DNA of 64,000 nucleotides, from NCBI RefSeq assembly GCF_030464885.1, contig NZ_JALPRJ010000007.1, positions 62,001 through 126,000 of the forward strand. The letters run 5' to 3'. The DNA comes from Caballeronia sp. SEWSISQ10-4 2. Lineage in GTDB: Bacteria > Pseudomonadota > Gammaproteobacteria > Burkholderiales > Burkholderiaceae. Below are positions 1 to 8,579 of this stretch, in pieces. A program made the position numbers and the translations under genes. The number at the start of each line of letters is the position of its first letter. Within the stretch, counting starts at the first letter, position 1. Below the pieces are notes generated by a model, which did no database searches, was not told the origin of the DNA, and worked only from the letters and a program-made list of their open reading frames with translations.

Positions 1-499
1 CGGTCCGCACGATCTTGCCTTCACGGAAGGTCACCACGCCCACCGAGCGACCGGTATAACGCCCGAGCGGATCGTCACCTTCAGTGCCCAGTTCGATGGC
101 CAGCAGATGCTCGACGCCAAGAGCCTTCGCGATAGGTGCCGTAATGAACGCGTTAGTCGCGGTAACAATGCAGCACAAGTGCCCCGCGTCGAGATGGTGG
201 CGCAGCAGCGCAAGCGCTTCAGGGCGGATGGCCGGTTCGATTACCGTCTTCATGAAGGCCACGTGCCATGTATCGAGCTGCGCGCGCGGATGACATGCGA
301 GCGGTGCGAGCGTCAGGCCCAGATACGCGTCCATGTCGAGCGTGCCAGCTACGTATTGCTGGTAGTACGCATCGATTTCCTCCGCATGGTCCGCACTGCC
401 CTCGAAACCAAGTGTGGCGTAGAAACGTGCCCACGACTGATCGCTATCCAGCGGCAGCAACGTGTGATCCAGATCGAACAGCGCCAGAGTACGACTCAT
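1..499 (-). CDS. HAD-superfamily hydrolase (subfamily IB, phosphoserine phosphatase-like), partial
   Basis: The 3' end lies beyond position 1, so only the first 166 residues are visible. The protein opens MSRTLALFDLDHTLLPLDSD. Asp9 and Asp11 of the DLDHT motif are the HAD nucleophile and acid/base pair. A second motif (IVTATN, about residues 120-125) supplies the Ser/Thr of HAD motif II. The lysine and acidic motifs III/IV would fall outside the window. Members of this subfamily are cytosolic phosphatases acting on small phosphomonoesters; the substrate cannot be read from sequence. It is divergent from the Na/Pi cotransporter gene at 685, with a 185-bp intergenic region, which fits a role in phosphate-ester metabolism (inference). 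Confidence 0.85.
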   Translation of the reverse strand, partial: MSRTLALFDLDHTLLPLDSDQSWARFYATLGFEGSADHAEEIDAYYQQYVAGTLDMDAYLGLTLAPLACHPRAQLDTWHVAFMKTVIEPAIRPEALALLRHHLDAGHLCCIVTATNAFITAPIAKALGVEHLLAIELGTEGDDPLGRYTGRSVGVVTFREGKIVRT

Positions 500-684
500 C
501 CGTATAGTCCTTTAATACCGGTAAAAAGTGCGCAGAACCCCACTGTCCGGCGCACGATGCGCAACCCGATTCGATCGTATAGTTAAATACCCAAAACTAC
601 AACAAAGCAAAATTGTACAACTCATTTGCGTGGCATCATGGCACGAATCGCAGTACAGTCGGAACGAACAACGGACGCGGCCTC

Positions 685-2358
685 ATGTTGATTCTCTTGA
701 ATATTCTGTCGGGCGTGGCGTTGCTGGTATGGGGCACGCACATTGTCCGGACCGGCATCCTGCGGGTCTTCGGCGCCGAATTGCGGCGCGTGCTGGGACG
801 CAGCGCGAACAGCCGCTTCAGGGCGTTCGGCGCGGGCTTGTGTGTGACAAGCCTGGTCCAGAGCAGCAACGCAACTGCCGTGCTGGCTTCGTCCTTCGCG
901 GCGCAGGGCCTGCTGCCGCTCGCGCCCGGGCTCGCGATCATGCTTGGCGCGGACGTTGGCACGGCGCTGATGTCGCGCGTACTCACACTTGATCTCTCGT
1001 GGTTGTCGCCCATTCTGCTGCTGGGCGGTGTGATCGCGTTCCTATCGTTCAAACAGACTCGCACGGGCCAAGTGGGGCGCACGGTCATCGGGCTGGGGCT
1101 GATCCTGCTGGCGCTGCATCTGATTGTGGAAGCCGCGCAGCCCGTGATGCAGGGCGAAGGCGTGAAGGTCATGTTCGGGGCGCTGACGGGCGACTCCATG
1201 CTCGACACCCTGGTGGGCGCGGCCTTCGCCATGATCTCCTATTCCAGTCTCGCGGCGGTCCTGCTGACCGCGACGCTGGCGTCGTCGGGCGTGATTTCGC
1301 TGAAGGTGGCCGTTTGCCTGGTGATTGGTGCGAACCTGGGCAGCGGCCTGCTTGCCGTGATCGGCACGCTGGGACAAAACCCGGCCGGCCGGCGCCTCGC
1401 ACTCGGCAACGTCCTGTTCAAGCTGGCCGGCGCATTGATCGTGCTGCCGTTCGCTCCGTGGATCGCGCAAGGAATTGGCGCGTTGATCCCGTATCCACGC
1501 GAGTCGGTCATCACGTTCCATCTTGTCTACAACATGGTGCGATGCGTCGCGTGCATGCCGCTGATCGATCTCGTCTCGCGCCTGTGTTACCGCGTGTTGC
1601 CGGACCGGCCCGAAGCGAACCCGGAATTGCGGCCGCTCTATCTCGATCCCGTCGCGCTCACCACGCCCACTCTGGCGCTGGCGAATGCCGCGCGCGAAGC
1701 GCTGCGGATCGGCGACATCATCCGCACAATGCTCGACAACCTGATCGAGCTGATGCGTGCCAACGATCCGGCCAAGGCGCGCTCGACCATCCGCATGGAC
1801 GACGACGTCGATCAGTTATATACCGCCGTGAAGACCTATCTGGCGCGCATTTCACGGGAACAGCTCGATGAAGCGGACAGCCGCCGCTGGACCGACATCA
1901 TCACCTTGACGATCAATCTGGAGCATGCCGGCGACATCATCGAGCGGGTGGTGACCAACATCCAGGAGAAGAAGATCATGCACCGGCTGGCGTTTTCGCC
2001 GGAGGGACTGGCCGAGCTGGAGGACTTGCATGCACGCGTGATCCTGACTCTGCAACTGGGCCTGAGCGTGTTTCTCAACAGCGATCTGCGCAGCGCCGAG
2101 CGCCTGCTGGCAGAGAAGGAAAGGTTCCGCGATCTCGAACGCAGTTATTCATATGCGCACCTGGACCGGCTGGCCGGGCAGAGCGCGCGCAGCATCGAAA
2201 CCAGCGCGTTGCATCTCGACATCATCAGCGACCTCAAGCGCCTCAACTCGCTGTTCTGCTCGACGGCGTACCCGGTGCTCGATGCAGCCGGTGCGTTGCG
2301 CGACACTCGGCTGCGTCGTCGTGTGCTCGACGCTACCTACGGCAACGACAGCGCTTAA
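685..2358 (+). CDS. Na/Pi cotransporter family protein with C-terminal PhoU-like domain
   Basis: 557 residues from ATG 685; the frame is open from 613, but homology to the family begins at MLILLNILSGVALLVWGTHI. The first half carries the two inverted Na_Pi_cotrans repeats: a QSSNATAV signature near residue 60 and a second SYSSLAAV element near residue 187, in a series of about eight hydrophobic helices. Residues from about 345 onward are soluble and helical and match the PhoU-like tail found in bacterial NptA/YjbB-type proteins. The family moves phosphate with sodium, often as an exporter in bacteria (YjbB-type). It stands beside a HAD phosphatase (divergent) and a DeoR regulator (convergent, 10-bp gap). 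Direction of transport is not decidable here. Confidence 0.88.
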   Translation: MLILLNILSGVALLVWGTHIVRTGILRVFGAELRRVLGRSANSRFRAFGAGLCVTSLVQSSNATAVLASSFAAQGLLPLAPGLAIMLGADVGTALMSRVLTLDLSWLSPILLLGGVIAFLSFKQTRTGQVGRTVIGLGLILLALHLIVEAAQPVMQGEGVKVMFGALTGDSMLDTLVGAAFAMISYSSLAAVLLTATLASSGVISLKVAVCLVIGANLGSGLLAVIGTLGQNPAGRRLALGNVLFKLAGALIVLPFAPWIAQGIGALIPYPRESVITFHLVYNMVRCVACMPLIDLVSRLCYRVLPDRPEANPELRPLYLDPVALTTPTLALANAAREALRIGDIIRTMLDNLIELMRANDPAKARSTIRMDDDVDQLYTAVKTYLARISREQLDEADSRRWTDIITLTINLEHAGDIIERVVTNIQEKKIMHRLAFSPEGLAELEDLHARVILTLQLGLSVFLNSDLRSAERLLAEKERFRDLERSYSYAHLDRLAGQSARSIETSALHLDIISDLKRLNSLFCSTAYPVLDAAGALRDTRLRRRVLDATYGNDSA

Positions 2359-2368
2359 ACACCACGTC

Positions 2369-3139
2369 TCAGGCGAGAATCACCTGCGGCAGCTTTTTAC
2401 GCAGCGACAGCAGCGCCGGGCCTTCGGCGCCTTTCTTGTTGGTAATAAGTGTATCCACGCGATTGATCGGGCAGAACGCAATCCTGCTGCACTGCCCGAT
2501 CTTGCTGTAGTCGGCCAGGATCACCACGCGATCGGCATGCGCGACCATCGCGCGCGCCACTTCGGTTTCAGCGTGATCGAAATTGGTCGCGCCATGCCGG
2601 TGATCGATGGCGACCGGCGAGAGCAACGCGAGGTCGGCGCGGTATCGGAGAATCTCGGCTACGGTCGTGCCGCCCACCGTGGCAAATGCACGGTCGCTGA
2701 TCGAGCCGCCTAGCAGGATGATCTCGTTGCTCGCGTCGGTCTTCTCGCCGGTCGCCCGCATTTTCTGCGCGACGTCGATAGAGTTGGTAATGATGGTCAG
2801 GTTAGCGAGCTTGGCCAGTTCCTCGGCAAGGATGGCGGTGGTCGTGCCGGCGTCGATGAACAAAGTTTGTCCGCTGCTCACCAGCGCGGTGGCCGCGCGT
2901 GCAATGGCGTTCTTCGACTTGACGTGCGTGTGGCTGCGTTCTGCGATCGGCGCTTCATCAGCGGGGCGCGTCACGCCGCCATGCACACGCCGCAATTCAC
3001 CCAATGCTTCCAGATCCACCAGGTCGCGCCGGACCGTCTCGCGCGACACGCCGAGTTCGGCCATGATGCGTTCGGTCGACACGCGTTCAAGCGTGGCGAG
3101 CAGCGCGCGAATTCTCTGATGACGATCTTCCTGCCACAT
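2369..3139 (-). CDS. DeoR/GlpR family transcriptional regulator
   Basis: 256 residues. An N-terminal DeoR winged helix-turn-helix (about residues 5-60, with ERIMAELGVSRETVRRDLVDLE) precedes a DeoRC sensor domain carrying the sugar-phosphate-binding-type motif LFIDAGTTTAILAEEL near residue 95. DeoR-family proteins are usually repressors released by phosphorylated metabolites. The gene is divergent from the ABC importer starting at 3606, so that operon is the likely target; the 466-bp gap between them holds direct and inverted repeats (separate entry). Its 3' end lies 10 bp from the Na/Pi gene stop. The effector is unknown; a phosphorylated compound is inferred from family habits and neighbours. 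Confidence 0.9.
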   Translation of the reverse strand: MWQEDRHQRIRALLATLERVSTERIMAELGVSRETVRRDLVDLEALGELRRVHGGVTRPADEAPIAERSHTHVKSKNAIARAATALVSSGQTLFIDAGTTTAILAEELAKLANLTIITNSIDVAQKMRATGEKTDASNEIILLGGSISDRAFATVGGTTVAEILRYRADLALLSPVAIDHRHGATNFDHAETEVARAMVAHADRVVILADYSKIGQCSRIAFCPINRVDTLITNKKGAEGPALLSLRKKLPQVILA

Positions 3140-3605
3140 GCTGTATTCCTGAGGGTTGAGGTCGAGCTAAAACTAGTGAAAACCCCGGGCCGCCGATTCA
3201 GCGGATCTTTAAGTTCAGCAGCCCTTGAAATCTTGTGAGCGAACTATGTGTCGCCCGTGTGTCGCCAATATTAATTCTCTCCCCGCGGCTGGATGTATCG
3301 CAGATTCCAGCTGAAAGATTAACAAGAACCGGCGCTGTCGATGTTGCATTTTTTTGGATACTTGCGAATTTGGGTATTTGAACTTAGTCTCTCCGTCACA
3401 CTATCGGATAGTTCCCTTCGACTGTCCGCAGTGCCTGAAAATAGTCCTGGATTGCTGTCTTTTTCACCGTCGTCATTGTTCTTAAACATTTGGCCGCCAG
3501 AGTCGCGTGCGCGCCAGATGTGAGTGCGCATTAAAACAAGTTTCGGAACCACGCAGCACGCAACTTTCCAAAAACGTAAGCACGCAGGCAGAGGATGGAA
3601 ACACC
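3140..3605. promoter_or_regulatory. Divergent DeoR / ABC-importer control region
   Basis: 466 bp without a convincing gene. It holds two direct copies of TGTGTCGCC at 3247-3255 and 3258-3266, 11 bp apart, so on the same helix face. It also holds an inverted repeat ACTAT-CGG-ATAGT at 3400-3412. Local composition is AT-richer than the flanks. I see no convincing tandem Pho box. Either repeat could be the DeoR site; this is inference from position. Confidence 0.45.
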
Positions 3606-4745
3606 ATGAATCAAGACGGGTTGCGAGTGATCTCGACATTTCGCCGGGTTGGCGGCAAGGCATCCATTACGGCAGCTATCGCCGCGTTGACCGCGGTGGC
3701 GGGGCAAGCCGTGGCGGCACCGCCGGCTTCGCTCATCGCTGCTGCGAAGAAGGAAGGCCAGTTGACCACGATCGCGTTGCCGCACGACTGGTGCGGTTAT
3801 GGCGCGGTGATCGAGGGCTTCAAGGCGAAGTACGGTATCCAGGTAAACGAACTGAATCCGGACGCTGGTTCGGGTGACGAAGTCGAAGCCATCAAGGCGA
3901 ACAAGGGCAACACGGGGCCGCAGGCGCCGGACGTGATCGACGTCGGGTTGTCGTTTGGACCGACAGCACAAGCCGCGGGCTTGCTGCAGCCTTACAAGGT
4001 GTCGACCTGGGCGACGATTCCCGATTCGGCCAAGGAGAAGGACGGTTACTGGTACGGCGACTATTACGGCGTGTTGTCGTTCGAAGTAAACACCGACATG
4101 ATTGACAAGGTCCCCGCCGACTGGCCCGACCTGCTCAAGTCCGACTATAAGAATGCCGTGGCGCTCGCGGGCGATCCGCGTTCGGCCAATCAGGCCATTC
4201 AGGCCGTGTACGCAGCCGGGTTGTCGCAGAGCAAGGGCGATGCATCGAAGGCCGGCGCTGCGGGCCTGAGCTACTTCGGTACGCTGAACAAGAATGGCAA
4301 TTTCGTGCCGGTGATCGGCAAAGCGGCGTCGCTGGCGCAGGGCACCACGCCGATCGTCGTGCGCTGGGACTACAACGCGCTATCGGATCGCGATACGCTG
4401 AAGGGCAATCCGAAGGTGGCGGTGGTCGTGCCGAAGACGGGCGTAGTGGCCGGCGTCTATGTGCAGGGCATCAGTGCTTACGCACCGCATCCGAACGCGG
4501 CGAAGTTGTGGATGGAATACCTGTATTCGGACGAAGGCCAGATTGGCTGGCTTACGGGTTACTGCCATCCGATCCGCTTCAAGGACCTGGAAGCCAACAA
4601 GAAGATCCCGGCAGCGCTGCTCGCCAAGTTGCCGCCGCCGTCGGCGTACAAAAACGTGGTGTTCCCGACGCTCGACGAGCAGAACGCTTCGAAGGCGCTC
4701 ATCACGAAGCAGTGGGATCAGGTGGTCGGCGCCAACGTGAAGTAA
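3606..4745 (+). CDS. ABC transporter periplasmic substrate-binding protein
   Basis: 379 residues from ATG 3606; earlier in-frame codons from 3507 lack family similarity. An N-terminal segment with a twin-arginine-free n-region and a hydrophobic core (about residues 18-37, ending AVAAPPA) is a Sec-type signal peptide. The mature part is a type 2 periplasmic binding fold of the family-1 extracellular solute-binding class (AfuA/PotD/PhnS-like). Visible landmarks are PDVIDVGLSFGP, GDYYGVLSFEVNTDMI and a C-terminal YLYSDEGQIGWLTGYCHPI block. It is the first gene of a four-gene importer and is followed by a hairpin (4782-4810) before the permeases. The ligand could be an organophosphate, phosphonate, polyamine or metal chelate; sequence alone does not decide. 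Confidence 0.85.
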   Translation: MNQDGLRVISTFRRVGGKASITAAIAALTAVAGQAVAAPPASLIAAAKKEGQLTTIALPHDWCGYGAVIEGFKAKYGIQVNELNPDAGSGDEVEAIKANKGNTGPQAPDVIDVGLSFGPTAQAAGLLQPYKVSTWATIPDSAKEKDGYWYGDYYGVLSFEVNTDMIDKVPADWPDLLKSDYKNAVALAGDPRSANQAIQAVYAAGLSQSKGDASKAGAAGLSYFGTLNKNGNFVPVIGKAASLAQGTTPIVVRWDYNALSDRDTLKGNPKVAVVVPKTGVVAGVYVQGISAYAPHPNAAKLWMEYLYSDEGQIGWLTGYCHPIRFKDLEANKKIPAALLAKLPPPSAYKNVVFPTLDEQNASKALITKQWDQVVGANVK

Positions 4746-4781
4746 CTGCTTGAAGTAGTCACACGAAGTAACGTAGTGCAC

Positions 4782-4810
4782 GGGTAGCTGGACTTGAGGT
4801 CCGGCTACCC
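4782..4810 (+). promoter_or_regulatory. Intercistronic hairpin between binding protein and permease genes
   Basis: Arms GGGTAGCTGGAC (4782-4793) and GTCCGGCTACCC (4799-4810) pair over 12 bp with one T-G position and a 5-nt loop. No T run follows, so it looks like a 3'-end-stabilising or partial-termination hairpin. Such elements let the binding protein be made in excess over the permeases. Confidence 0.6.
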
Positions 4811-4867
4811 TTCCGGCTCGCGCTTTGTGCTTGTTCCCAGCGCCGCCTGTCAGTCAAGAGCGACATC

Positions 4868-5815
4868 ATGAGCACTTCATCGAAGATCGCCACGCCCATG
4901 TCCGGACATGAGGAGCGCGAGGAGCAGTCGAACCCGTCGCTCGGCCCCGGCACGAAGGCGGCGCGACGCGTGTCGCCCGCGTGGAATTATCTCGGCGTCT
5001 TACCGTTTTTTGCGTTTGCCGTATTGTTCTTGCTGCTGCCTACCGCGTGGCTGATGGTCGGCGCATTCCAGGATGCGCAGGGTCATTTCACGCTGGGTAA
5101 TTTCCGCGAACTGCTGCAGCCCAGTGTGCTCGATGCCTACTGGATCAGCTTCAAGGTCAGCGCGGCATCGGCACTGGGTGGCGGATTTCTCGGACTGCTG
5201 CTCGCCTGGGCCGCCGTGCAGGGCAAGTTGCCCGTGTGGATTCGTCCGACCTTGATGACGTTCTCCGGCGTGGCGTCGAACTTCGCGGGCGTACCGCTCG
5301 CATTCGCGTTCATCTGTACGCTCGGGCGCGTCGGGCTCGTCACGGTGCTGCTGAAGAAGTACGTCGGCATCAATCTGTATTCCACGGGCTTCAGCATCCT
5401 GAGCTTCACAGGGCTGACGCTGACTTATCTGTACTTCCAGATTCCCCTGATGGTTCTCATCATCACGCCCGCGCTCGACGGCCTGAAGCGCGAATGGCGC
5501 GAGGCGTGCGATTGCCTGGGCGGCAGTGCGTACCACTACTGGATGTTCGTTGCGTTGCCTGTGCTCTGGCCGAGCGTGCTCGGCGCAACACTGTTGCTGT
5601 TTGCGAACGCGTTCGGCGCTGTGGCAACGGCTTATGCGCTCACCGGCAGCTCGCTCAACATCGTGCCGATCGTGCTGTATGCGCAGATTCGCGGTGACGT
5701 GTTGCACAACGAAAATCTTGGCTATGCGCTCGCGCTAGGCATGGTGCTGGTGACGGGATTGTCCAACGGCGGTTATATCTGGCTGCGTTCGCGCGCTGAA
5801 AGGGGACGTCGATGA
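4868..5815 (+). CDS. ABC transporter permease (first subunit)
   Basis: 315 residues with a charged cytosolic N-terminus of about 40 residues and then six predicted membrane helices. The EAA loop that docks on the ATPase is visible near residues 195-215 (EWREACDCLGGSAYHYWMFV). The fold is the binding-protein-dependent transport inner-membrane type shared with PotB/CysT-like permeases. It overlaps the next permease by 4 bp (ATGA at 5812-5815), so the two are translationally coupled and probably form a heterodimeric channel. Confidence 0.88.
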   Translation: MSTSSKIATPMSGHEEREEQSNPSLGPGTKAARRVSPAWNYLGVLPFFAFAVLFLLLPTAWLMVGAFQDAQGHFTLGNFRELLQPSVLDAYWISFKVSAASALGGGFLGLLLAWAAVQGKLPVWIRPTLMTFSGVASNFAGVPLAFAFICTLGRVGLVTVLLKKYVGINLYSTGFSILSFTGLTLTYLYFQIPLMVLIITPALDGLKREWREACDCLGGSAYHYWMFVALPVLWPSVLGATLLLFANAFGAVATAYALTGSSLNIVPIVLYAQIRGDVLHNENLGYALALGMVLVTGLSNGGYIWLRSRAERGRR

Positions 5816-6639
5816 GCACCGTTGCCACAGTCACTCCGGACAACAAGGTTCGGGCTCAGACGCGGGCGGGCGCGTGGATCGCGATGGTGATCGGCACGCT
5901 GTACTTCCTGCTGCCGCTGTTCGCGACAGTGGAGTTCAGCCTGAAGATGCGGCGCGGTGAATACAGCTTCGACGCCTACCGCGTCGTGCTCACCGACCCG
6001 CATTTCCAGGCCTCGTTCGGCTATTCCATCATGATGGGCGTATTCGCCATCGTGCTTGGGGTGCTGCTGGTTGTTCCGACCGCCTACTGGGTGCAGTTGC
6101 GCTTGCCGAAGCTGCGTCCGTTGATCGAGTTCATCACGTTGTTGCCGCTTGTGATTCCGGCCATCGTGATCGTGTTCGGTTATCTGCATATCTACAACAG
6201 CAGTTCGTTCCTGCCGCTGACCGGCAACGAGCGCGCAACGGACTTCCTGCTGATCTGCGGTTACGTCACGCTGTGTTTGCCCTATATGTACCGATCCGTC
6301 GATGCAGGCCTGCGTGCCGTCGATGTCCGCTCGCTCACCGAAGCAGCCGAATGCCTCGGGGCGAACTGGCCGACCATCCTCTTCAAGATCATCTTTCCGA
6401 ATGTTCGCTCAGGGATCTTGTCGGGTGCGTTCCTGACTTTCGCGGTGGTGATCGGCGAATTCACGCTGGCGAGCCTGCTCAACCGTCCGGCGTTCGGACC
6501 GTATCTGCAACTGATCGGTGCGAACCGGGCGTATGAACCCTCGGCGCTCGCGATCATCGCGTTCGCTATCACGTGGGCCTCGATGGGGCTTATTCAGGTC
6601 TTCGGCTCGGCGCGCTCTCTCGCCGGACAAAAAATTTAA
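5812..6639 (+). CDS. ABC transporter permease (second subunit)
   Basis: 275 residues with about six membrane helices. The EAA motif appears near residues 178-200 (LTEAAECLGANWPTILFKII), in the PotC/CysW-like style. The start codon lies inside the stop of the upstream permease. The ATPase gene follows 14 bp after its stop. It should pair with the 4868-5815 permease in the inner membrane. Confidence 0.88.
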   Translation: MSTVATVTPDNKVRAQTRAGAWIAMVIGTLYFLLPLFATVEFSLKMRRGEYSFDAYRVVLTDPHFQASFGYSIMMGVFAIVLGVLLVVPTAYWVQLRLPKLRPLIEFITLLPLVIPAIVIVFGYLHIYNSSSFLPLTGNERATDFLLICGYVTLCLPYMYRSVDAGLRAVDVRSLTEAAECLGANWPTILFKIIFPNVRSGILSGAFLTFAVVIGEFTLASLLNRPAFGPYLQLIGANRAYEPSALAIIAFAITWASMGLIQVFGSARSLAGQKI

Positions 6640-6653
6640 AGGGCAGGCTTGTC

Positions 6654-7721
6654 ATGGCACTTCTCGAGATCGAAAACCTTTCCAAGACTTTCGGCACGAA
6701 TACCGTGCTGCATCAGTTCGATATGCAGATCGAACGCGGCGAATTCATCACTTTTCTCGGGCCCTCGGGTTGCGGCAAGACGACGGTGCTGCGAATGATT
6801 GCCGGCTTCGAAACGCCCACGCGCGGCACGATCAAGCTCGGCGGCCGCGACGTGACCCATGTACGTACGCGGCAACGCAAGGTCGGCATGGTGTTCCAGT
6901 CGTATGCGCTGTTTCCGAACATGACGGTGGCGGACAACATTGGCTTCGGACTGAAGGTGTTGGGGCGGCCGCAGGCGGAGATCAAGGCGCGGGTGGAGGA
7001 AATGCTCGCGTTGATCAAGCTGCCCAAGCTCGCGGACCGGTATCCGTGGCAAATGTCGGGCGGCCAGCAGCAGCGCGTGGCGCTGGCGCGTGCGTTGGCC
7101 AGCAAACCACAGGTGCTGCTGCTCGACGAACCGCTGTCCGCCCTCGATGCCAAGATACGCGTTTCCTTGCGCGAAGATATCCGCAACCTGCAGCGCGAGC
7201 TTGGCATTACATCGATTTTCGTCACGCACGATCAGGAAGAGGCGCTGTCGATTTCCGACCGTATCGTGGTGATGAACGAAGGGCGCGTGGAGCAGATCGG
7301 GACGCCGTCGGAGATTTATAACTTTCCGCGCACACGCTTCGTGGCGTCGTTTGTCGGCACGTTGAACCTGTTGTCGGGGCAGGTGGTGGACCCGGCGAGC
7401 GGGAAGATCGTGGTCGGTGGCCAGGAGTTGCGGACCTCGCACGCACTCAATTCCAGCGACGCCGGCAAGCTGCGCATGCTTGCCGTCCGGCCGGAAGCGA
7501 TCGTATTGGAGGCGCCGGCGAACGGACGCAATACGCTCGCGGCGACTGTTGAGGAGGTCAACTTCCTCGGCGCGGTGGTGCGGATCAGGACACGCGTGGA
7601 TGAGTCCGTGATTTCACTCGATGTATTCAACGACCCGAATCGACGATTGCCGGAGCGGGGACAACCCGTGGCGCTCGGGTTCTCGCATGAGAATCTGCTG
7701 GTGCTGGAAGAGGGTGCCTGA
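6654..7721 (+). CDS. ABC transporter ATP-binding protein
   Basis: 355 residues from ATG 6654; codons open from 6573 run over the previous gene and are not needed. Walker A is GPSGCGKTT at residues 36-44, the Q-loop is VFQSYALFPNMTV, the signature is MSGGQQQRVALARAL, Walker B is VLLLDEPLSALDA, and the H-loop follows in IFVTHDQEEA. After about residue 240 comes a TOBE-type regulatory domain (VRPEAIVLEAP). This is the PotA/UgpC/FbpC layout used by importers of polyamines, glycerol-phosphates, phosphonates or iron. It is the last gene of the operon and is followed by a strong terminator. Confidence 0.92.
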   Translation: MALLEIENLSKTFGTNTVLHQFDMQIERGEFITFLGPSGCGKTTVLRMIAGFETPTRGTIKLGGRDVTHVRTRQRKVGMVFQSYALFPNMTVADNIGFGLKVLGRPQAEIKARVEEMLALIKLPKLADRYPWQMSGGQQQRVALARALASKPQVLLLDEPLSALDAKIRVSLREDIRNLQRELGITSIFVTHDQEEALSISDRIVVMNEGRVEQIGTPSEIYNFPRTRFVASFVGTLNLLSGQVVDPASGKIVVGGQELRTSHALNSSDAGKLRMLAVRPEAIVLEAPANGRNTLAATVEEVNFLGAVVRIRTRVDESVISLDVFNDPNRRLPERGQPVALGFSHENLLVLEEGA

Positions 7722-7761
7722 TCGTTAATTAACGGTAGGTAGGCGCACTGTTTCAGAGAAG

Positions 7762-7791
7762 GCCGCTTGCGCATTGTGCAAGCGGCTTTTT
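7762..7791 (+). terminator. Rho-independent terminator of the ABC importer operon
   Basis: A 9-bp perfect stem (GCCGCTTGC 7762-7770 / GCAAGCGGC 7778-7786), a 7-nt loop and a T5 run, starting 40 bp after the ATPase stop. Confidence 0.88.
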
Positions 7792-7852
7792 CTTCGCCCC
7801 GCGATCGGGGCCGTATCTTCAAAGCATTACTTTCTGTGGCTACAAAAAGTAA

Positions 7853-7890
7853 TTGCCCTCAAACATTTTTGCATCTACAATAAGTAGATG
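7853..7890 (+). promoter_or_regulatory. brnTA promoter with palindromic operator over -10 and start codon
   Basis: A -35-like TTGCCC (7853-7858) and a -10 TACAAT (7876-7881) are 17 bp apart. A perfect inverted repeat CATCTAC-AATAA-GTAGATG (7872-7890) covers the -10 and ends in the brnT ATG (7888-7890). A transcript from this promoter would start at or next to the ATG, and no Shine-Dalgarno is visible, so brnT may be leaderless. BrnA antitoxins are known autorepressors; this palindrome is the natural candidate operator. Confidence 0.65.
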
Positions 7891-8154
7891 GAAATTGCAT
7901 TCGATCGCGTGAAAGACGCCGCCAACTTGCAAAAGCACGGCGTCTCGCTGGCGGATGCAGTTCATCTTGACTGGTCGAGCCTGTTGATTGCGACCGATAC
8001 ACGCCGCGATTACGGCGAAGATCGTGACAAGGGCTTTGGAGTTATCGGCGGCCGGTTGTACCTCGTGGCGTTCACACCCCGTGACGACACCATGCGGGTT
8101 ATCAGCTTCCGAAAAGCAAATAACCGGGCGATACACGACTATGAGCAAAACTAA
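7888..8154 (+). CDS. brnT: BrnT family type II toxin (ribonuclease)
   Basis: 88 residues, the usual BrnT length. It shows the family opening (MEIAFDRVKDAANLQKHGVS), a central DYGEDRDKGFGVIGGRLYLV segment, and the C-terminal RVISFRKANNRAIHDYE block with the conserved Arg/Lys and His-Asp-Tyr residues. BrnT has a RelE-like fold and degrades RNA when not bound by BrnA. Its last 14 bp overlap brnA, the standard toxin-first arrangement. Expression probably starts at the 7853-7881 promoter. Confidence 0.92.
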   Translation: MEIAFDRVKDAANLQKHGVSLADAVHLDWSSLLIATDTRRDYGEDRDKGFGVIGGRLYLVAFTPRDDTMRVISFRKANNRAIHDYEQN

Positions 8155-8446
8155 ACTAAGGCGGAACACGCCGGAAGAAGAAGCCGCGATCAATCGCGGT
8201 ATCGCTGCCGATCCCGACACCGCGGCACTGTCAACGCAAGAAATGAAGGCGCTGCGTCCCTTCCCCGAGGTGATGGCCGAACGCCGCATGGGCCGGCCCC
8301 CGAAAGAGCATCGGAAAGAGCAGGTCAGCGTGCGTTACGACGCGGATGTGATTGCCGCTTTTCGCGCGACCGGTGAAGGGTGGCAAACGCGGATGAACAA
8401 CGCGCTGCGCACTTATCTGAGCGAGCATCCGTTGCAGGCGGCTTGA
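8141..8446 (+). CDS. brnA: BrnA family antitoxin
   Basis: 101 residues from ATG 8141, which sits inside the end of brnT. The N-terminal half is charged and extended (toxin-binding region; TPEEEAAINRGIAADPDT). The C-terminal half holds the ribbon-helix-helix DNA-binding domain (KEQVSVRYDADVIAAFRATGEGWQTRMNNALRTYL). BrnA neutralises BrnT and represses the operon. The pair is complete and shows no disruption. Confidence 0.92.
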   Translation: MSKTKLRRNTPEEEAAINRGIAADPDTAALSTQEMKALRPFPEVMAERRMGRPPKEHRKEQVSVRYDADVIAAFRATGEGWQTRMNNALRTYLSEHPLQAA

Positions 8447-8579
8447 ACACAATGACCGGCGCGTCAGTTCGAAAGGGGCGGGCGAGACCGGTCGCCTCTC
8501 TTCATCGCTTGCAAACCGGCAAATCAAACACAGCGCCGGAACACCCCTTGTTTTTCCTGGCGGCGCTGCCGTTCAAGAA

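Noticed and set aside
3140..3605. Possible Pho box in the ABC importer promoter
   Set aside because: No good tandem CTGTCAT-like pair at the right spacing; only scattered CTGTC pieces.
3606..7721. Naming the importer as a 2-aminoethylphosphonate, spermidine or iron transporter
   Set aside because: All belong to the same fold classes and no substrate-specific gene such as phnW or phnX is present.
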